Part shown: positions 16,095 to 25,586 of the stretch, piece after piece
Numbering within the stretch: position 1 is the stretch's first letter
How the letters are laid out: the number at the start of each line of letters is the position of its first letter
Position numbers and translations under genes: made by a program
The notes under the pieces: model-generated
Seen by the model: the letters and a program-made list of their open reading frames with translations, nothing else
Told to the model about the DNA's origin: nothing
The model's database searches: none
NCBI RefSeq assembly: GCF_004342425.1
Contig: NZ_SLWQ01000003.1
Coordinates: forward strand, 1 to 64,000
Direction: 5' to 3'
Origin: Dokdonella fugitiva
Lineage (GTDB): Bacteria; Pseudomonadota; Gammaproteobacteria; Xanthomonadales; Rhodanobacteraceae
Length of the DNA stretch: 64,000 bases

Positions 16095-16660
16095 GCCGGA
16101 TCCTCCTGCGCGGCGCCGGCGCGCCACGCCGACAACCACGATTTCAGTTTCGCCTTGCCGCGCGTGGCGTGGGTCTTCACCGTGCCGAGCGGCATCGCCA
16201 GCACGAAGGCGGCCTCTTCGTGGCTGAGGCCGAGTTGCACGCAATGCAGCAGCACGGCCTGCTCGCCATCGGACAGGCGGCGCAACGCGAGCTCGAAGTC
16301 GAGTTGCAGGTCGACCGGCTGGGCCGGCGCGGTGGGCGGTTCGACCTCGTCGGCGTCGTCCGCCGGCGCCGGGTTCCTGCGCTGCGCCTGCAGGAAGCAT
16401 GTCCATGCGATGCGATACAGCCACGTGCGGAACGACGCTTCGCCGCGGAACTGGTCGAGCTTGCGCCAGGCGAGCAGGAACACCTCCTGGGCGATATCGT
16501 CGGCCGCGGTTTCGTCGCCGCGCAGCAGGCGACGCAATTGCGCGCGCACCATGCCCTGGTGCCTGCGCACCAGCTGCTCGAACGCGCGTCGGTCATCGTC
16601 GAGCAGGACCCGCGTCACCAGGGCCCGATCGACGCGCGCCTCGGCGGCGCTGTCAGCCAC
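16091..16660 (-). CDS. ECF-family RNA polymerase sigma factor
   Basis: The 189-aa product has sigma region 2 ('AFEQLVRRHQGMVRAQLRRL', 'ADDIAQEVFLLAWRKLDQF', 'SFRTWLYRIAWTCFL') and region 4 ('LRRLSDGEQAVLLHCVQLGL', 'SHEEAAFVLAMPLGTVKTH'). The linker is rich in Pro/Ala/Asp. The next gene overlaps by 4 bp and likely encodes its anti-sigma factor. Upstream, the DUF6249-like membrane gene overlaps by 8 bp, so the three form one tightly packed operon. Target promoters are unknown. Confidence 0.9.
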   Translation of the reverse strand: MADSAAEARVDRALVTRVLLDDDRRAFEQLVRRHQGMVRAQLRRLLRGDETAADDIAQEVFLLAWRKLDQFRGEASFRTWLYRIAWTCFLQAQRRNPAPADDADEVEPPTAPAQPVDLQLDFELALRRLSDGEQAVLLHCVQLGLSHEEAAFVLAMPLGTVKTHATRGKAKLKSWLSAWRAGAAQEDPA

Positions 16661-17024
16661 GCGCGCGCTCGCGCCGGTTGAACCACCAGCTCGCGAGATA
16701 GCCCAGGCCCGTCATCAGCGGCAACAGGCCGAGGCCCCACAGCTCGCGGACGTGCGTGCCGTTGCCGTCGAACTGGCCCGGCAAGGCGAGGAACATCGCC
16801 ATCAGGCCGAGGCCGCCGCCGATGAGCACGAGCGCGCGGCGCCGTTCCACGTCGCCCGGCTGCGATTCCACCAGCAGTTGGGGTGGCAGCTCCACGCCCT
16901 TGTCGGCCAGTTGCAGCAAGGTGCGGTAGCGCGCCTGGGTCTGCCGATCGCGGTAGCGGAGCGTGATCAGCACGATCAGCACGGGTGCCGCGAGTACGAC
17001 GAGGGGGATGACGATGAATTCCAT
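16653..17024 (-). CDS. DUF6249-like small membrane protein
   Basis: The 123-aa product has an N-terminal membrane helix ('VIPLVVLAAPVLIVLITL'), a cytosolic segment 'RYRTLLQLADKGVELPPQLL', typical of the DUF6249 family, and two further helices ('ALVLIGGGLGLMAMFLAL' and 'GLGLLPLMTGLGYLASWWF'). It is the first gene of the sigma operon and overlaps the sigma gene by 8 bp. In similar loci this family accompanies an ECF sigma factor, but its role is unknown. Confidence 0.75.
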   Translation of the reverse strand: MEFIVIPLVVLAAPVLIVLITLRYRDRQTQARYRTLLQLADKGVELPPQLLVESQPGDVERRRALVLIGGGLGLMAMFLALPGQFDGNGTHVRELWGLGLLPLMTGLGYLASWWFNRRERARG

Positions 17025-17081
17025 GGTCTTGCTCCGAAGTGGTTGGCATGGGCACGGGATGGCGGCGCAGCGGGCACGCCG

Positions 17082-18584
17082 TCAGGGCGCGGCGTCCTGC
17101 GCGGCGAGCAGGTCGGCGATGCGTTCGGCGAACAGCCATGCCTGTCCCGGCCCCTGGTTGCTGGTCAGTACGACGTCGGCCTGGCGTTCCCAGACCATTG
17201 CGAGGTTCGCGTCCGTGCCCTCGATGCCGCCGGCGTGCCCACGCACGTGGCGGCCGTGCGAAACGCGATCGCCGAAGCCCGCCGCGTAGGCGCCCGGTCC
17301 GGCCGGCACCTCGTCCTCGAACATCTTCGCCAGCGTCGCCGGCCGGACCAGCCGGCCTTCGCGCAACGCCTTGGCGAAGCGCAGCAGGTCGGCGTTGTTG
17401 GAGTAACCGCCGCCTGCCGGACCGCCCTTGAACGGAATCCTCATCCAGTCCGCCTTCCATTCGCCGGAGAACACGCCGTCACGGAAATACCCGACCGCCA
17501 GTTTCGGAACGACTTCGTCGAGCTCGTCGAAGCCGCTGGCGTGCATCCCGGCCGGGGCGAAGACGTGGCGCTCGATGTAGTCGAAGTAATTCTCGCGCGA
17601 GACGTTCTCGATGATGCGGCCGAGCAGGACGTAGCCGGCGTTGCTGTAGTTCCAGTCCCTGCCCGGCTCGCCCACCCTGGGCTGGCGCGCGATGAGATCG
17701 AGGTAGTCGGTCGTGTCGAGGAAGGATTCGCGCTGGCGGAAGAATTCGGGCACGAGGAAGTCGCCGAGGCCGGCGGTGTGGTGCAGCAACTGCCATACGG
17801 TGATCTTCTTCGCCGCCTCGCGGTCGGGATACTCGGGCACCCGCTGCGCGAGCGTGTCGTCCCACGCCAGCTTGCCGGCCTCGACGAGCTGGGCGATGGC
17901 GACGGCGGTGAACATCTTGTCCATCGAGCCGATGTGGAATTTCGTCCCGTGGTCGACCGGCACGCCGAAGCGCCGTTCGGCGAGGCCGCGGCATTCGTCG
18001 ACCACGGTTTCGCCGCCGTCGACGACGGTCACGCAACCGGAGAAATCGCTGGCACGCACGAGCCGGTCGAGCGTGGCGCGGACCAGTCGCGCGAGGTCCT
18101 TGCGGGACACCGCAGCCTTCGGCCAACCGGCGTACAGCGCGGGGTCGTCCACCGGCACGATCTCCGCGTGCGCGAAGCGGCCGGGCCGCGCCGCATCGCT
18201 ACCAAGCACGATGGCCGCCAGGCGACCGCTGCGGCGCGCCTTCACGGTCAGGACGAGCATGCCCTGCTGTTCGTGCGCGTCGCTCAGGTCGACGCCGCCG
18301 CTGTCGCGTGTCGCCGCGACCAGGCCGGCCGTGAAACCTGCCCGCTCGGCTGCATCCATGTCCGGCGACAGGATCGTCGGCGCCCAGCCGCGGATCTGCT
18401 CGCGGTCACCCGCATTCATGTGCTCGATCAACGCGGCGCCGGCCCTGCCCTCCGGCGTGTCGGGCAGGACCGCTGCGCGTGCGGCGAGGGCCGGGGCGCC
18501 GCAGAAGCAGGCGGCGAGCGCGAGCGCGGCGTGCAGGAGGCGCCTGCGGTGGTCGGACGGCACGAGCGGTCTTGCGGTTTTCAT
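17082..18584 (-). CDS. Serine hydrolase, beta-lactamase class C/PBP4* family, with N-terminal extension
   Basis: The 500-aa product has a signal peptide (HRRRLLHAALALAACFCGAP) and a region of about 130 residues before the catalytic domain. The beta-lactamase-type domain has S-x-x-K in 'FHIGSMDKMFTA', the Tyr motif 'WNYSNAGYVLL', and a late His-Gly motif 'RGHAGGIEGTD'. It is probably a periplasmic esterase, amidase or D-Ala-D-Ala-like hydrolase; the substrate cannot be told. The ATG at 18584 has a GGAG upstream; a GTG three codons earlier is the longest possible start. The N-terminal extension has no recognisable motif and may be a substrate or regulatory module. Confidence 0.85.
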   Translation of the reverse strand: MKTARPLVPSDHRRRLLHAALALAACFCGAPALAARAAVLPDTPEGRAGAALIEHMNAGDREQIRGWAPTILSPDMDAAERAGFTAGLVAATRDSGGVDLSDAHEQQGMLVLTVKARRSGRLAAIVLGSDAARPGRFAHAEIVPVDDPALYAGWPKAAVSRKDLARLVRATLDRLVRASDFSGCVTVVDGGETVVDECRGLAERRFGVPVDHGTKFHIGSMDKMFTAVAIAQLVEAGKLAWDDTLAQRVPEYPDREAAKKITVWQLLHHTAGLGDFLVPEFFRQRESFLDTTDYLDLIARQPRVGEPGRDWNYSNAGYVLLGRIIENVSRENYFDYIERHVFAPAGMHASGFDELDEVVPKLAVGYFRDGVFSGEWKADWMRIPFKGGPAGGGYSNNADLLRFAKALREGRLVRPATLAKMFEDEVPAGPGAYAAGFGDRVSHGRHVRGHAGGIEGTDANLAMVWERQADVVLTSNQGPGQAWLFAERIADLLAAQDAAP

Positions 18585-18757
18585 CGACTGCACTCCGGAC
18601 AGGTCCCGCGCTGCGAGGGCCGGACCGTCGTTGGGATGGAAAGCCTGGGTGTCGACCGCGCAACGGCGGTGTCGAAGGCTTGGATGCGTCGAGGGCGGCG
18701 CCTGGATTCAACGCCGGGTGGCGTCCGGGCGGAACCCGTCGCGGTCGCCGGGAGTGA

Positions 18758-19042
18758 TCAGCGCGGCCGCGTCGCCGCTTCCAGTGCAGCGAGATGGCGC
18801 GTCGCCTCGTCGCGGCTGTCGCCGCACATCGATGGCGAAGGCCGCAGCGACGAGCAGACCGCCGGTCGTTCGGGCCGGCCGAAGATGCGGCAGCGGAAAT
18901 CGTCGTCGAGTTGCACGCACGGCATGCCGGCGGGTTTGCCGTGCGGCATGCCGGGGATCGGCGAGGAGATCGACGGCGCGATGCAGCAGGCGCCGCAACC
19001 CGCGCGGCAGGCGAATGCCTCGGTCGAGGCGGCCGCCGTCAT
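18758..19042 (-). CDS. YkgJ-family cysteine-cluster protein
   Basis: The 94-aa product carries the clustered cysteines of the YkgJ (zinc/iron-chelating CxxxCxxCC-like) family: '[17 protein letters not shown]', '[17 protein letters not shown]' and '[10 protein letters not shown]...MCG'. Eight cysteines are seen in all. The metal bound and function are unproven. The start codon follows the aroE stop by one base (TGA-G-ATG), implying translational coupling. A Met 15 bp further upstream inside aroE is an alternative. Confidence 0.85.
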   Translation of the reverse strand: MTAAASTEAFACRAGCGACCIAPSISSPIPGMPHGKPAGMPCVQLDDDFRCRIFGRPERPAVCSSLRPSPSMCGDSRDEATRHLAALEAATRPR

Positions 19043-19043
19043 C

Positions 19044-19865
19044 TCAGCCGCGCGCATCGAGCATGGCGCGCACCTGCTCGTGCACGGGCGTGGTCTCGGG
19101 ACGCACGCCGTGCCAGCGTTCGAACGATTCCGCCGCCTGCTCGACGAGCATGCCCAGGCCGTCGTGCATGGCACGCGCATGCGCGGCACGCGCCGCGGCG
19201 AGGAACGGCCGTGCCGCCCTGCCGTACGAGAGGTCGTAGCAGGCAGCCGGCGTGGCCCCGGCCGCGAGCGGCCAGTCGAATGCGTCGCCCGCGTGGCCGG
19301 CGGAGGTCGCATTGACGACGAGGTCGAACGCAGCCTGATGCCGCAGCGCGTCCCACGCACACGTGCGCGCCGGCGGGCCGAGCACGTGGGCGAGCGCCTG
19401 CGCGCGCGCCGCCGTGCGGTTCGTGACGACGAGTTCGCGCGCACCCGCGTCGAGGAACGCGAATGCGGCGGCGCGCGCGGCGCCACCCGCACCGAGCAGG
19501 AGCACGCGCAGGCCGCGCGCATCGATGCCGTGCCGGGCGAGGTCGCGCAGCAGCCCGACTCCGTCCGTGCTGTCGCCCGCCCAGCGTTCCCCTTCGCGTA
19601 GCAGCGTATTGACGCTGCCGCAGCGCCGCGCGCGATCGGACAACGCATCACACAGCACGACCGCGTCTTCCTTGAGCGGCAAGGTCACGTTCGCACCACG
19701 CCCGCCGTCGCGCGCGAACGCCTCGAGCGTCGCCGCGAACGTCTCGCGCCCGGCCTCGATCGCGCGATAGTCGATCGCGATGCCGAACTGCGCGCCGAAT
19801 GCCGCATGGATCCGCGGCGACAACGAATGCGCGATCGGCTGTCCGAATACGGCGTAGCGGTTCAT
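19044..19865 (-). CDS. aroE: Shikimate dehydrogenase
   Basis: The 273-aa product has the N-terminal shikimate-binding site ('[17 protein letters not shown]'), the catalytic Lys/Asp motif '[11 protein letters not shown]', Rossmann '[19 protein letters not shown]', '[13 protein letters not shown]' for NADPH binding, and '[17 protein letters not shown]' near the end. It catalyses 3-dehydroshikimate to shikimate in chorismate synthesis. The start MNRYAVFG was preferred; the extra upstream frame to 20018 is low-complexity repeat sequence. The YkgJ gene is coupled downstream. Confidence 0.94.
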   Translation of the reverse strand: MNRYAVFGQPIAHSLSPRIHAAFGAQFGIAIDYRAIEAGRETFAATLEAFARDGGRGANVTLPLKEDAVVLCDALSDRARRCGSVNTLLREGERWAGDSTDGVGLLRDLARHGIDARGLRVLLLGAGGAARAAAFAFLDAGARELVVTNRTAARAQALAHVLGPPARTCAWDALRHQAAFDLVVNATSAGHAGDAFDWPLAAGATPAACYDLSYGRAARPFLAAARAAHARAMHDGLGMLVEQAAESFERWHGVRPETTPVHEQVRAMLDARG

Positions 19866-20102
19866 CTGGTGTCCTGAGGGAGAGGATGCCAGGCAGAAGC
19901 CTGAAACTCGAAGGACGCGAAGAAAAGCGGAATGGGAAAAAACAGCTTGAAGCAGGAAGCAGGTGCAAGGGAGACCTTTCCTTGTTCGAAAGCGTTTCCT
20001 CCGTGCTCCGTGTTTCAACCCTTGAATTCCGGCTCTTCCTCGTGTCCTTCGTGCTTCAATCTTTCCGCTTTCGGTCCTCGCGCCGTGCCCGGCGCTTCCC
20101 TG
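19866..20102. repeat. Purine/pyrimidine-biased intergenic repeat region, copy 1
   Basis: This 237-base gap between aroE and hemB is less GC-rich than its neighbours. It holds runs such as GAAGCAGGAAGCAGGTGCAA, CCTCCGTGCTCCGTGTTTCA and CGTGTCCTTCGTGCTTCAA. The last two are near-repeats of each other and, in reverse complement, of sequences at 55285-55320 and 55463-55480. No gene is seen. Confidence 0.55.
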
Positions 20103-21164
<1,062 letters not shown>

Positions 21165-21287
21165 TCACGCTGCTTTCGCGCCGCAACATGGAAAACTGTT
21201 AAGCAATCGTTAGTCCTTCGGGGCGTATCGTGTTCAAGTGCCCTGCCATACCGCTGCCCCGATAACAAGAACGCTGCAGAGAACACG

Positions 21288-21740
21288 ATGTCCCCGATCC
21301 TGATCGCCGCGTTGTGCGGGATGGCCCTGCTTGCCGCCGCGTGCGTCCGTCGCATCCCCCAGGGCCAGGTCTATACGTTGCGCACCCGTGGGGGTCGCGT
21401 CCGCACGCTCGGTGCGGGCCTGCACGTCGTGTGGCCGATCGTCGAGCGCGTCGCGCACAAGATCGACCTCGGCGGCGCGACCGTCGCCGTGGACCAGCTG
21501 CACCGCGGCGCGCAGGACTTCCGCGCCCTCGTCTACTTCCAGGTGCTCGATCCGCAGCGCGCCGACGTCGTCATCGACGATCTCGAGGGGCTGCTCAAGG
21601 TGACCACGCGGCGCCTTTTCGACTACGCGGTGCTGCCCGACGAGGCCGAAGCCCGCCGGCGCTGGCTCAAGCAGTCGCTCAACAGCGAACTGCGCGAGCG
21701 CGGCCTGCTGGTCGCCCGCGTCGACCTCGCCGCCGCCTGA
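21288..21740 (+). CDS. Small SPFH/band-7-like protein
   Basis: The 150-aa product has one N-terminal membrane helix (ILIAALCGMALLAAACV), then 'RIPQGQVYTLRTRGGRVRTL', 'GAGLHVVWPIVERVAHKIDL' and 'VYFQVLDPQRADVVID', the opening of a band-7 (stomatin/prohibitin/HflK-like) domain. It ends about where the band-7 domain would normally continue ('LNSELRERGLLVARVDL'), so it lacks the coiled-coil tail of full-length relatives. It may scaffold a membrane complex or be a degenerate member. It lies 72 bp before rsmG on the same strand. Confidence 0.75.
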   Translation: MSPILIAALCGMALLAAACVRRIPQGQVYTLRTRGGRVRTLGAGLHVVWPIVERVAHKIDLGGATVAVDQLHRGAQDFRALVYFQVLDPQRADVVIDDLEGLLKVTTRRLFDYAVLPDEAEARRRWLKQSLNSELRERGLLVARVDLAAA

Positions 21741-21812
21741 AGAACCGCCGGCGCGGTGGATTTTGCGCGCCCGCGCGCGGATACTGCGCGCCCCCGTATC
21801 GTTGCGACCGCC

Positions 21813-22484
21813 ATGGCTGACCGCGATTCGCTGCGGCAGCGCCTCGGCGCGGGTCTCGCAGCCCTCCGACTCGACCTGCCCGACGCCACCGTCGAGCGCC
21901 TGCTCGATTACGTCGACCTGCTGCACCGCTGGAACACGACGTACAACCTCAGCGCCGTGCGCGATCCGGCCGACATGGTCACGCGCCACCTGCTCGATTC
22001 GCTCGCGATCGTGCCCTACGTCACCGGTGCGACGCTCGCCGACCTCGGCAGCGGGGCAGGTTTGCCCGGCATCCCGCTCGCGATCGTCGCGCCCGGGCGC
22101 GCCGTGACCCTGGTCGACTCGAACGGCAAGAAGACGCGTTTCCTGCGCGCGGCCGTGCGCGAACTGCGCCTCGCCAATGTGAGGGTCGCCGAAGCGCGCG
22201 TCGAGGCCGTGCAGGGTCGTTTCGACTGCATCACCGCGCGCGCGTTCGCGACCCTCGCCGACATGCTCGCCTGGGGCGGCCACCTGCTCGCGCCCGGCGG
22301 CCGCTGGCTCGCGCTCAAGGGGCGCCATCCGCAGGACGAAATCGACGCGCTGCCGGCCGGGTTCACGGTCGAGGCGGTCGTGCCGCTCGCCGTCCCCGGT
22401 TTGGAGGCGGAGCGCCACGTGGTCATAATCAGGGGTTCCGGCGCCGACGGCCCGGACCGACAGGAACGGGTGGTACGGGCATGA
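21813..22484 (+). CDS. rsmG: 16S rRNA (guanine527-N7)-methyltransferase
   Basis: The 223-aa product has the RsmG N-terminal helices ('[20 protein letters not shown]'), the SAM site '[18 protein letters not shown]', '[20 protein letters not shown]' and '[16 protein letters not shown]'. It methylates G527 of 16S rRNA. The start [10 protein letters not shown] was chosen over a longer frame from 21756. Its stop overlaps parA by 4 bp (ATGA), the common rsmG-parA-parB order. Confidence 0.95.
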   Translation: MADRDSLRQRLGAGLAALRLDLPDATVERLLDYVDLLHRWNTTYNLSAVRDPADMVTRHLLDSLAIVPYVTGATLADLGSGAGLPGIPLAIVAPGRAVTLVDSNGKKTRFLRAAVRELRLANVRVAEARVEAVQGRFDCITARAFATLADMLAWGGHLLAPGGRWLALKGRHPQDEIDALPAGFTVEAVVPLAVPGLEAERHVVIIRGSGADGPDRQERVVRA

Positions 22485-23263
22485 CGCGCATCATCGCGAT
22501 CGCGAACCAGAAGGGCGGCGTCGGCAAGACCACGACCGCGGTCAACCTGGCCGCGGCGCTCGCCGAGGAAAAACACCGCGTGCTGCTGATCGACTTCGAT
22601 CCGCAGGGCAACGCGACGATGGCATCGGGCGTCGACAAGCGCACCGCCAAGCCGAATGGCTGCGAGGTGCTGCTCGACGAGGCGCCGATCGAGCGCGCGA
22701 TCGTCACCACCGAAGGCGGCTTCGACCTGCTGCCCGGCAACGGCGACCTCACCGCGGCCGAACTCAAGCTCATGGATGCGCTCGCGCGCGAGTCGCGCCT
22801 CAAGGAGCAGATCGCCAAGCTCGGCGACCGCTACGAGACGGTGCTCATCGACTGCCCGCCGACGCTGCACCTGCTCACCATCAATGCGCTCACCGCCGCG
22901 CACGGCGTGCTGATCCCGGTGCAGTGCGAGTACTTCGCGCTCGAAGGACTCACGAGCCTGCTCGACACGATCAAGGCGGTGCGCATGCGCCTCAATCCGC
23001 AGCTCGAAGTCGAAGGCCTGCTGCGCACGATGTACGACGTGCGCAACAACCTCGGCAACGAGGTGTCGCTGCAGCTGACCAAGCATTTCGGCGACAAGGT
23101 GCTGCGCTCGATCATCCCGCGCAACATCCGCCTCGCCGAAGCGCCGAGCCATGGCAAGCCGATCAACCTGTACGACCGCGAATCGCGCGGCGCCGTCGCC
23201 TACCTGGGCCTCGCCGGGGAGATGCTGCGGCGACACCCGGCCGGTGTGCCGGCGACGCACTGA
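22481..23263 (+). CDS. parA: Chromosome partitioning ATPase ParA (Soj)
   Basis: The 260-aa product has the deviant Walker A '[20 protein letters not shown]', '[17 protein letters not shown]' (A'), Walker B-like '[17 protein letters not shown]' and '[14 protein letters not shown]'. It is the ATPase moving ParB-parS complexes during segregation. It is translationally coupled to rsmG and followed after 22 bp by parB. Confidence 0.95.
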   Translation: MTRIIAIANQKGGVGKTTTAVNLAAALAEEKHRVLLIDFDPQGNATMASGVDKRTAKPNGCEVLLDEAPIERAIVTTEGGFDLLPGNGDLTAAELKLMDALARESRLKEQIAKLGDRYETVLIDCPPTLHLLTINALTAAHGVLIPVQCEYFALEGLTSLLDTIKAVRMRLNPQLEVEGLLRTMYDVRNNLGNEVSLQLTKHFGDKVLRSIIPRNIRLAEAPSHGKPINLYDRESRGAVAYLGLAGEMLRRHPAGVPATH

Positions 23264-23285
23264 CGACGCACGAGGAACCGCACGC

Positions 23286-24158
23286 ATGGCAGCCAAGAAA
23301 CGCCCCTCAAGCCTCGGCCGTGGCCTCGACGCCCTGCTCGGCGGCGGCGGTGACGCACCGGCCGCCACGGTCGATACCGAGGGCGAGCTGCGCACGCTCG
23401 GGATCCATGCGATCCAGCCGGGCAAGTACCAGCCGCGCCATCACTTCGACGCCGAGCCGCTCGAGGAACTCGCCGCGTCGATCAAGGCGCAAGGGCTGAT
23501 CCAGCCGGTGGTCGTCCGCGCGATCGGTGCCGATCGCTACGAACTCATCGCCGGCGAACGCCGCTGGCGCGCGGCGCAGCAGGCCGGTCTCGGCGAGATC
23601 CCTGCACTCGTTAAGGTCGTGCCCGACCAGGCCGTCGTCGCAATGGCGCTGATCGAGAACATCCAGCGCGAGGACCTGTCGCCGCTGGAGGAAGCGCAGG
23701 CGCTGTCGCGCCTCATCGACGAATTCGGCCTCACCCACCAGCAGGCCGCCGAAGCCGTCGGCCGCTCGCGCGCGGCCGTGTCGAACCTGCTGCGCCTGCT
23801 CGAGCTCCCTGCCGAGATCAAGCGCCTGCTCGACGACCGTGAACTCGAGATGGGCCACGCACGCGCGCTGGCGACCCTGCCGGAAGCGCGCGCGGTCGCG
23901 CTCGCGCACGTCGCGGTCGAGAAACGCTGGTCCGTGCGCGAACTCGAGGACGCGGTGCGCCAGTCCGCCGGCGACCCCGCGAAACCGGCCAAGCCCGCGG
24001 CGAAACCGGATCCGAACATCGTGGCGCTCGAGCGCGACCTCGCCGAGAAGCTCGCCACGCGTGTGCGCCTGGCCCATGCGCGCAACGGTCGCGGCAAGCT
24101 GGTCATCCACTACCACAGCCTCGACGAGCTCGACGGCATCCTCGAGCGCATCCGCTGA
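23286..24158 (+). CDS. parB: Chromosome partitioning protein ParB
   Basis: The 290-aa product starts with the ParA-interacting basic tail 'AAKKRPSSLGRGLDALLGGG'. It then has the CTP-binding ParB/Srx domain with 'GKYQPRHHFD' and 'ELIAGERRWRAAQQAG', 'ALIENIQREDLSPLEEAQAL', a helix-turn-helix ('HQQAAEAVGRSRAAVSNLLR') and a C-terminal dimerisation domain ('KLVIHYHSLDELDGILERI'). It binds parS centromere sites. No TGTTTCACGTGAAACA-like parS site was noticed in the window. Confidence 0.95.
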   Translation: MAAKKRPSSLGRGLDALLGGGGDAPAATVDTEGELRTLGIHAIQPGKYQPRHHFDAEPLEELAASIKAQGLIQPVVVRAIGADRYELIAGERRWRAAQQAGLGEIPALVKVVPDQAVVAMALIENIQREDLSPLEEAQALSRLIDEFGLTHQQAAEAVGRSRAAVSNLLRLLELPAEIKRLLDDRELEMGHARALATLPEARAVALAHVAVEKRWSVRELEDAVRQSAGDPAKPAKPAAKPDPNIVALERDLAEKLATRVRLAHARNGRGKLVIHYHSLDELDGILERIR

Positions 24159-24263
24159 GGACTGGGGCCGAGCGGGTTCCTCCACGCCGGATCTCGCGGG
24201 AGACGCAACCCGCACGCGCCATTCCGGAACCCACGGGGACCGCCACCCCTGGGGAGTTCCGCC

Positions 24264-25013
24264 ATGCGCCGTACCGTTCTCGCCGTTGCCGCCACCCTCG
24301 TTTCCGCTCCTGCGTTCGCCGCAATCCATGACGTCAGCGTCGGCGGTGCCGCCGGCCTCGCCTACAGCCCGTCGAGCCTGACCATCAGTGCCGGCGATAC
24401 CGTGAGGTTCACCAACGCGGGCGGATTCCACAACGTCGTTTCCGACGACGACGCCATCACCGAGTTCCGTTGCGCGGCCGGATGCGACGGAGAGGGCGGA
24501 AACGGGTCCCCGACCAGTTCGCTCTGGGTCGCCGAAGTCACCTTCCCGACCGCCGGCACGATCGGCTACCACTGCGAGGTCCACGGCAGCAGCGGCGGCC
24601 TCGGCATGGCCGGCACGATCGTCGTCGAGGCCGCGGCGCTGCCGATCGTCGAGGTCGCCCCGGGCGAGGTGAGCGGGTCGGCCGAGGCCGGCGGCAGCGC
24701 CAGTACCGGCTTCGAACTCGCCAACACCGGCGGCGCGACGCTGGACTGGACCCTCGACACCTCCTCCACCGGCTGCAGCGCCCCGGTCGACGTGCCGTGG
24801 ATCGTGCTCGCGCCGACCTCGGGCTCGATCACGCCGGGCGCCACCGCGGCGAGCATCGACGTGACCCTCGACGCGTCGAGCCTGACACCGGGCGCCTACA
24901 ATGCGAACATATGCGTGCACAGCAACGACGCGGTCCACGACCCGTTGACGCTGCCGGTCAGTTTCACCGTCAATACGCCCGACCTGATCTTCGAAAACGG
25001 CTTCGATGGGTGA
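24264..25013 (+). CDS. Secreted cupredoxin with BACON-like domain and C-terminal FENGFDG tag
   Basis: The 249-aa product has a signal peptide (RRTVLAVAATLVSAPAFAA) and a plastocyanin/azurin-like cupredoxin domain (about 20-120). Type-1 copper ligands are seen as His in 'GGFHNVV', then Cys and His in 'YHCEVHG' and Met in 'GLGMAG'. A BACON-like Ig-type domain follows (about 125-238; 'VPWIVLAPTSGSITPGA', 'TPGAYNANICVHSN'). The chain ends 'NTPDLIFENGFDG'. The last ten residues resemble the C-terminal F-x-NGFD tag of the beta-helix protein at 39709. It is probably an exported electron-transfer or copper-binding surface protein. The sigma-factor gene begins 9 bp downstream on the same strand. Confidence 0.85.
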   Translation: MRRTVLAVAATLVSAPAFAAIHDVSVGGAAGLAYSPSSLTISAGDTVRFTNAGGFHNVVSDDDAITEFRCAAGCDGEGGNGSPTSSLWVAEVTFPTAGTIGYHCEVHGSSGGLGMAGTIVVEAAALPIVEVAPGEVSGSAEAGGSASTGFELANTGGATLDWTLDTSSTGCSAPVDVPWIVLAPTSGSITPGATAASIDVTLDASSLTPGAYNANICVHSNDAVHDPLTLPVSFTVNTPDLIFENGFDG

Positions 25014-25022
25014 TCCTCGCGC

Positions 25023-25586
25023 ATGACGGAAGATGCAAGCCAGGACGGCAATCCCCGGTCTGTTGGGATGGCGGTCAACCGCCAGCAACAGTTCGAGGCT
25101 CTCGTGCGCGCGCATTCGGGCGAGCTCTACCGCTACGCGTACTGGCTCTGTGGCCAGGACGCGCTCGCGCAGGACCTGGTCCAGGAGACCTTCCTGCGCG
25201 CGTGGCGCTCGCTCGACGCGCTACGCGACGACATCGCGGCGAAAGCCTGGCTGGCGACGATCCTGCGACGCGAACACGCGCGCCTGTACGAACGCAAGCC
25301 GATGCCGACCACCGATATCACCGACCTCGAACTCAGCGATGATTCGCCTGGCCCTGAACACCGCGGCGAGGACGCGGTGCTGCGCGCGGCGATCGCCAGG
25401 CTCGAACCGAAATACCGCGAGCCGCTCGTGCTGCAGGTGCTCGGCGGGTTTTCCTGCGCCGAGGTCGCCGCGCAGCTCGGCATCAGCGAATCGGCGGTGA
25501 TGACCCAGGTTTTCCGCGCGCGCCAGAAGCTGCGCGCGCTGCTCGACGGCAAGGAACCGGAGGCGGAGCTGCATGGACTGCCTTGA
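25023..25586 (+). CDS. ECF-family RNA polymerase sigma factor
   Basis: The 187-aa product has sigma region 2 ('FEALVRAHSGELYRYAYWLC', 'AQDLVQETFLRAWRSLDAL', 'AKAWLATILRREHARLY') and region 4 ('AIARLEPKYREPLVLQVLGG', 'CAEVAAQLGISESAVMTQVF'). It is followed with a 14-bp overlap by the DUF3379 gene, its likely anti-sigma factor. The secreted cupredoxin gene ends 9 bp upstream, so all three may be one transcript. Confidence 0.92.
   Translation: MTEDASQDGNPRSVGMAVNRQQQFEALVRAHSGELYRYAYWLCGQDALAQDLVQETFLRAWRSLDALRDDIAAKAWLATILRREHARLYERKPMPTTDITDLELSDDSPGPEHRGEDAVLRAAIARLEPKYREPLVLQVLGGFSCAEVAAQLGISESAVMTQVFRARQKLRALLDGKEPEAELHGLP

Noticed and set aside
22415..22430. CCACGTGG as a possible parS site next to parAB
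   Set aside because: It is only an 8-bp palindromic core inside rsmG and lacks the TGTTTCACGTGAAACA-type flanks.
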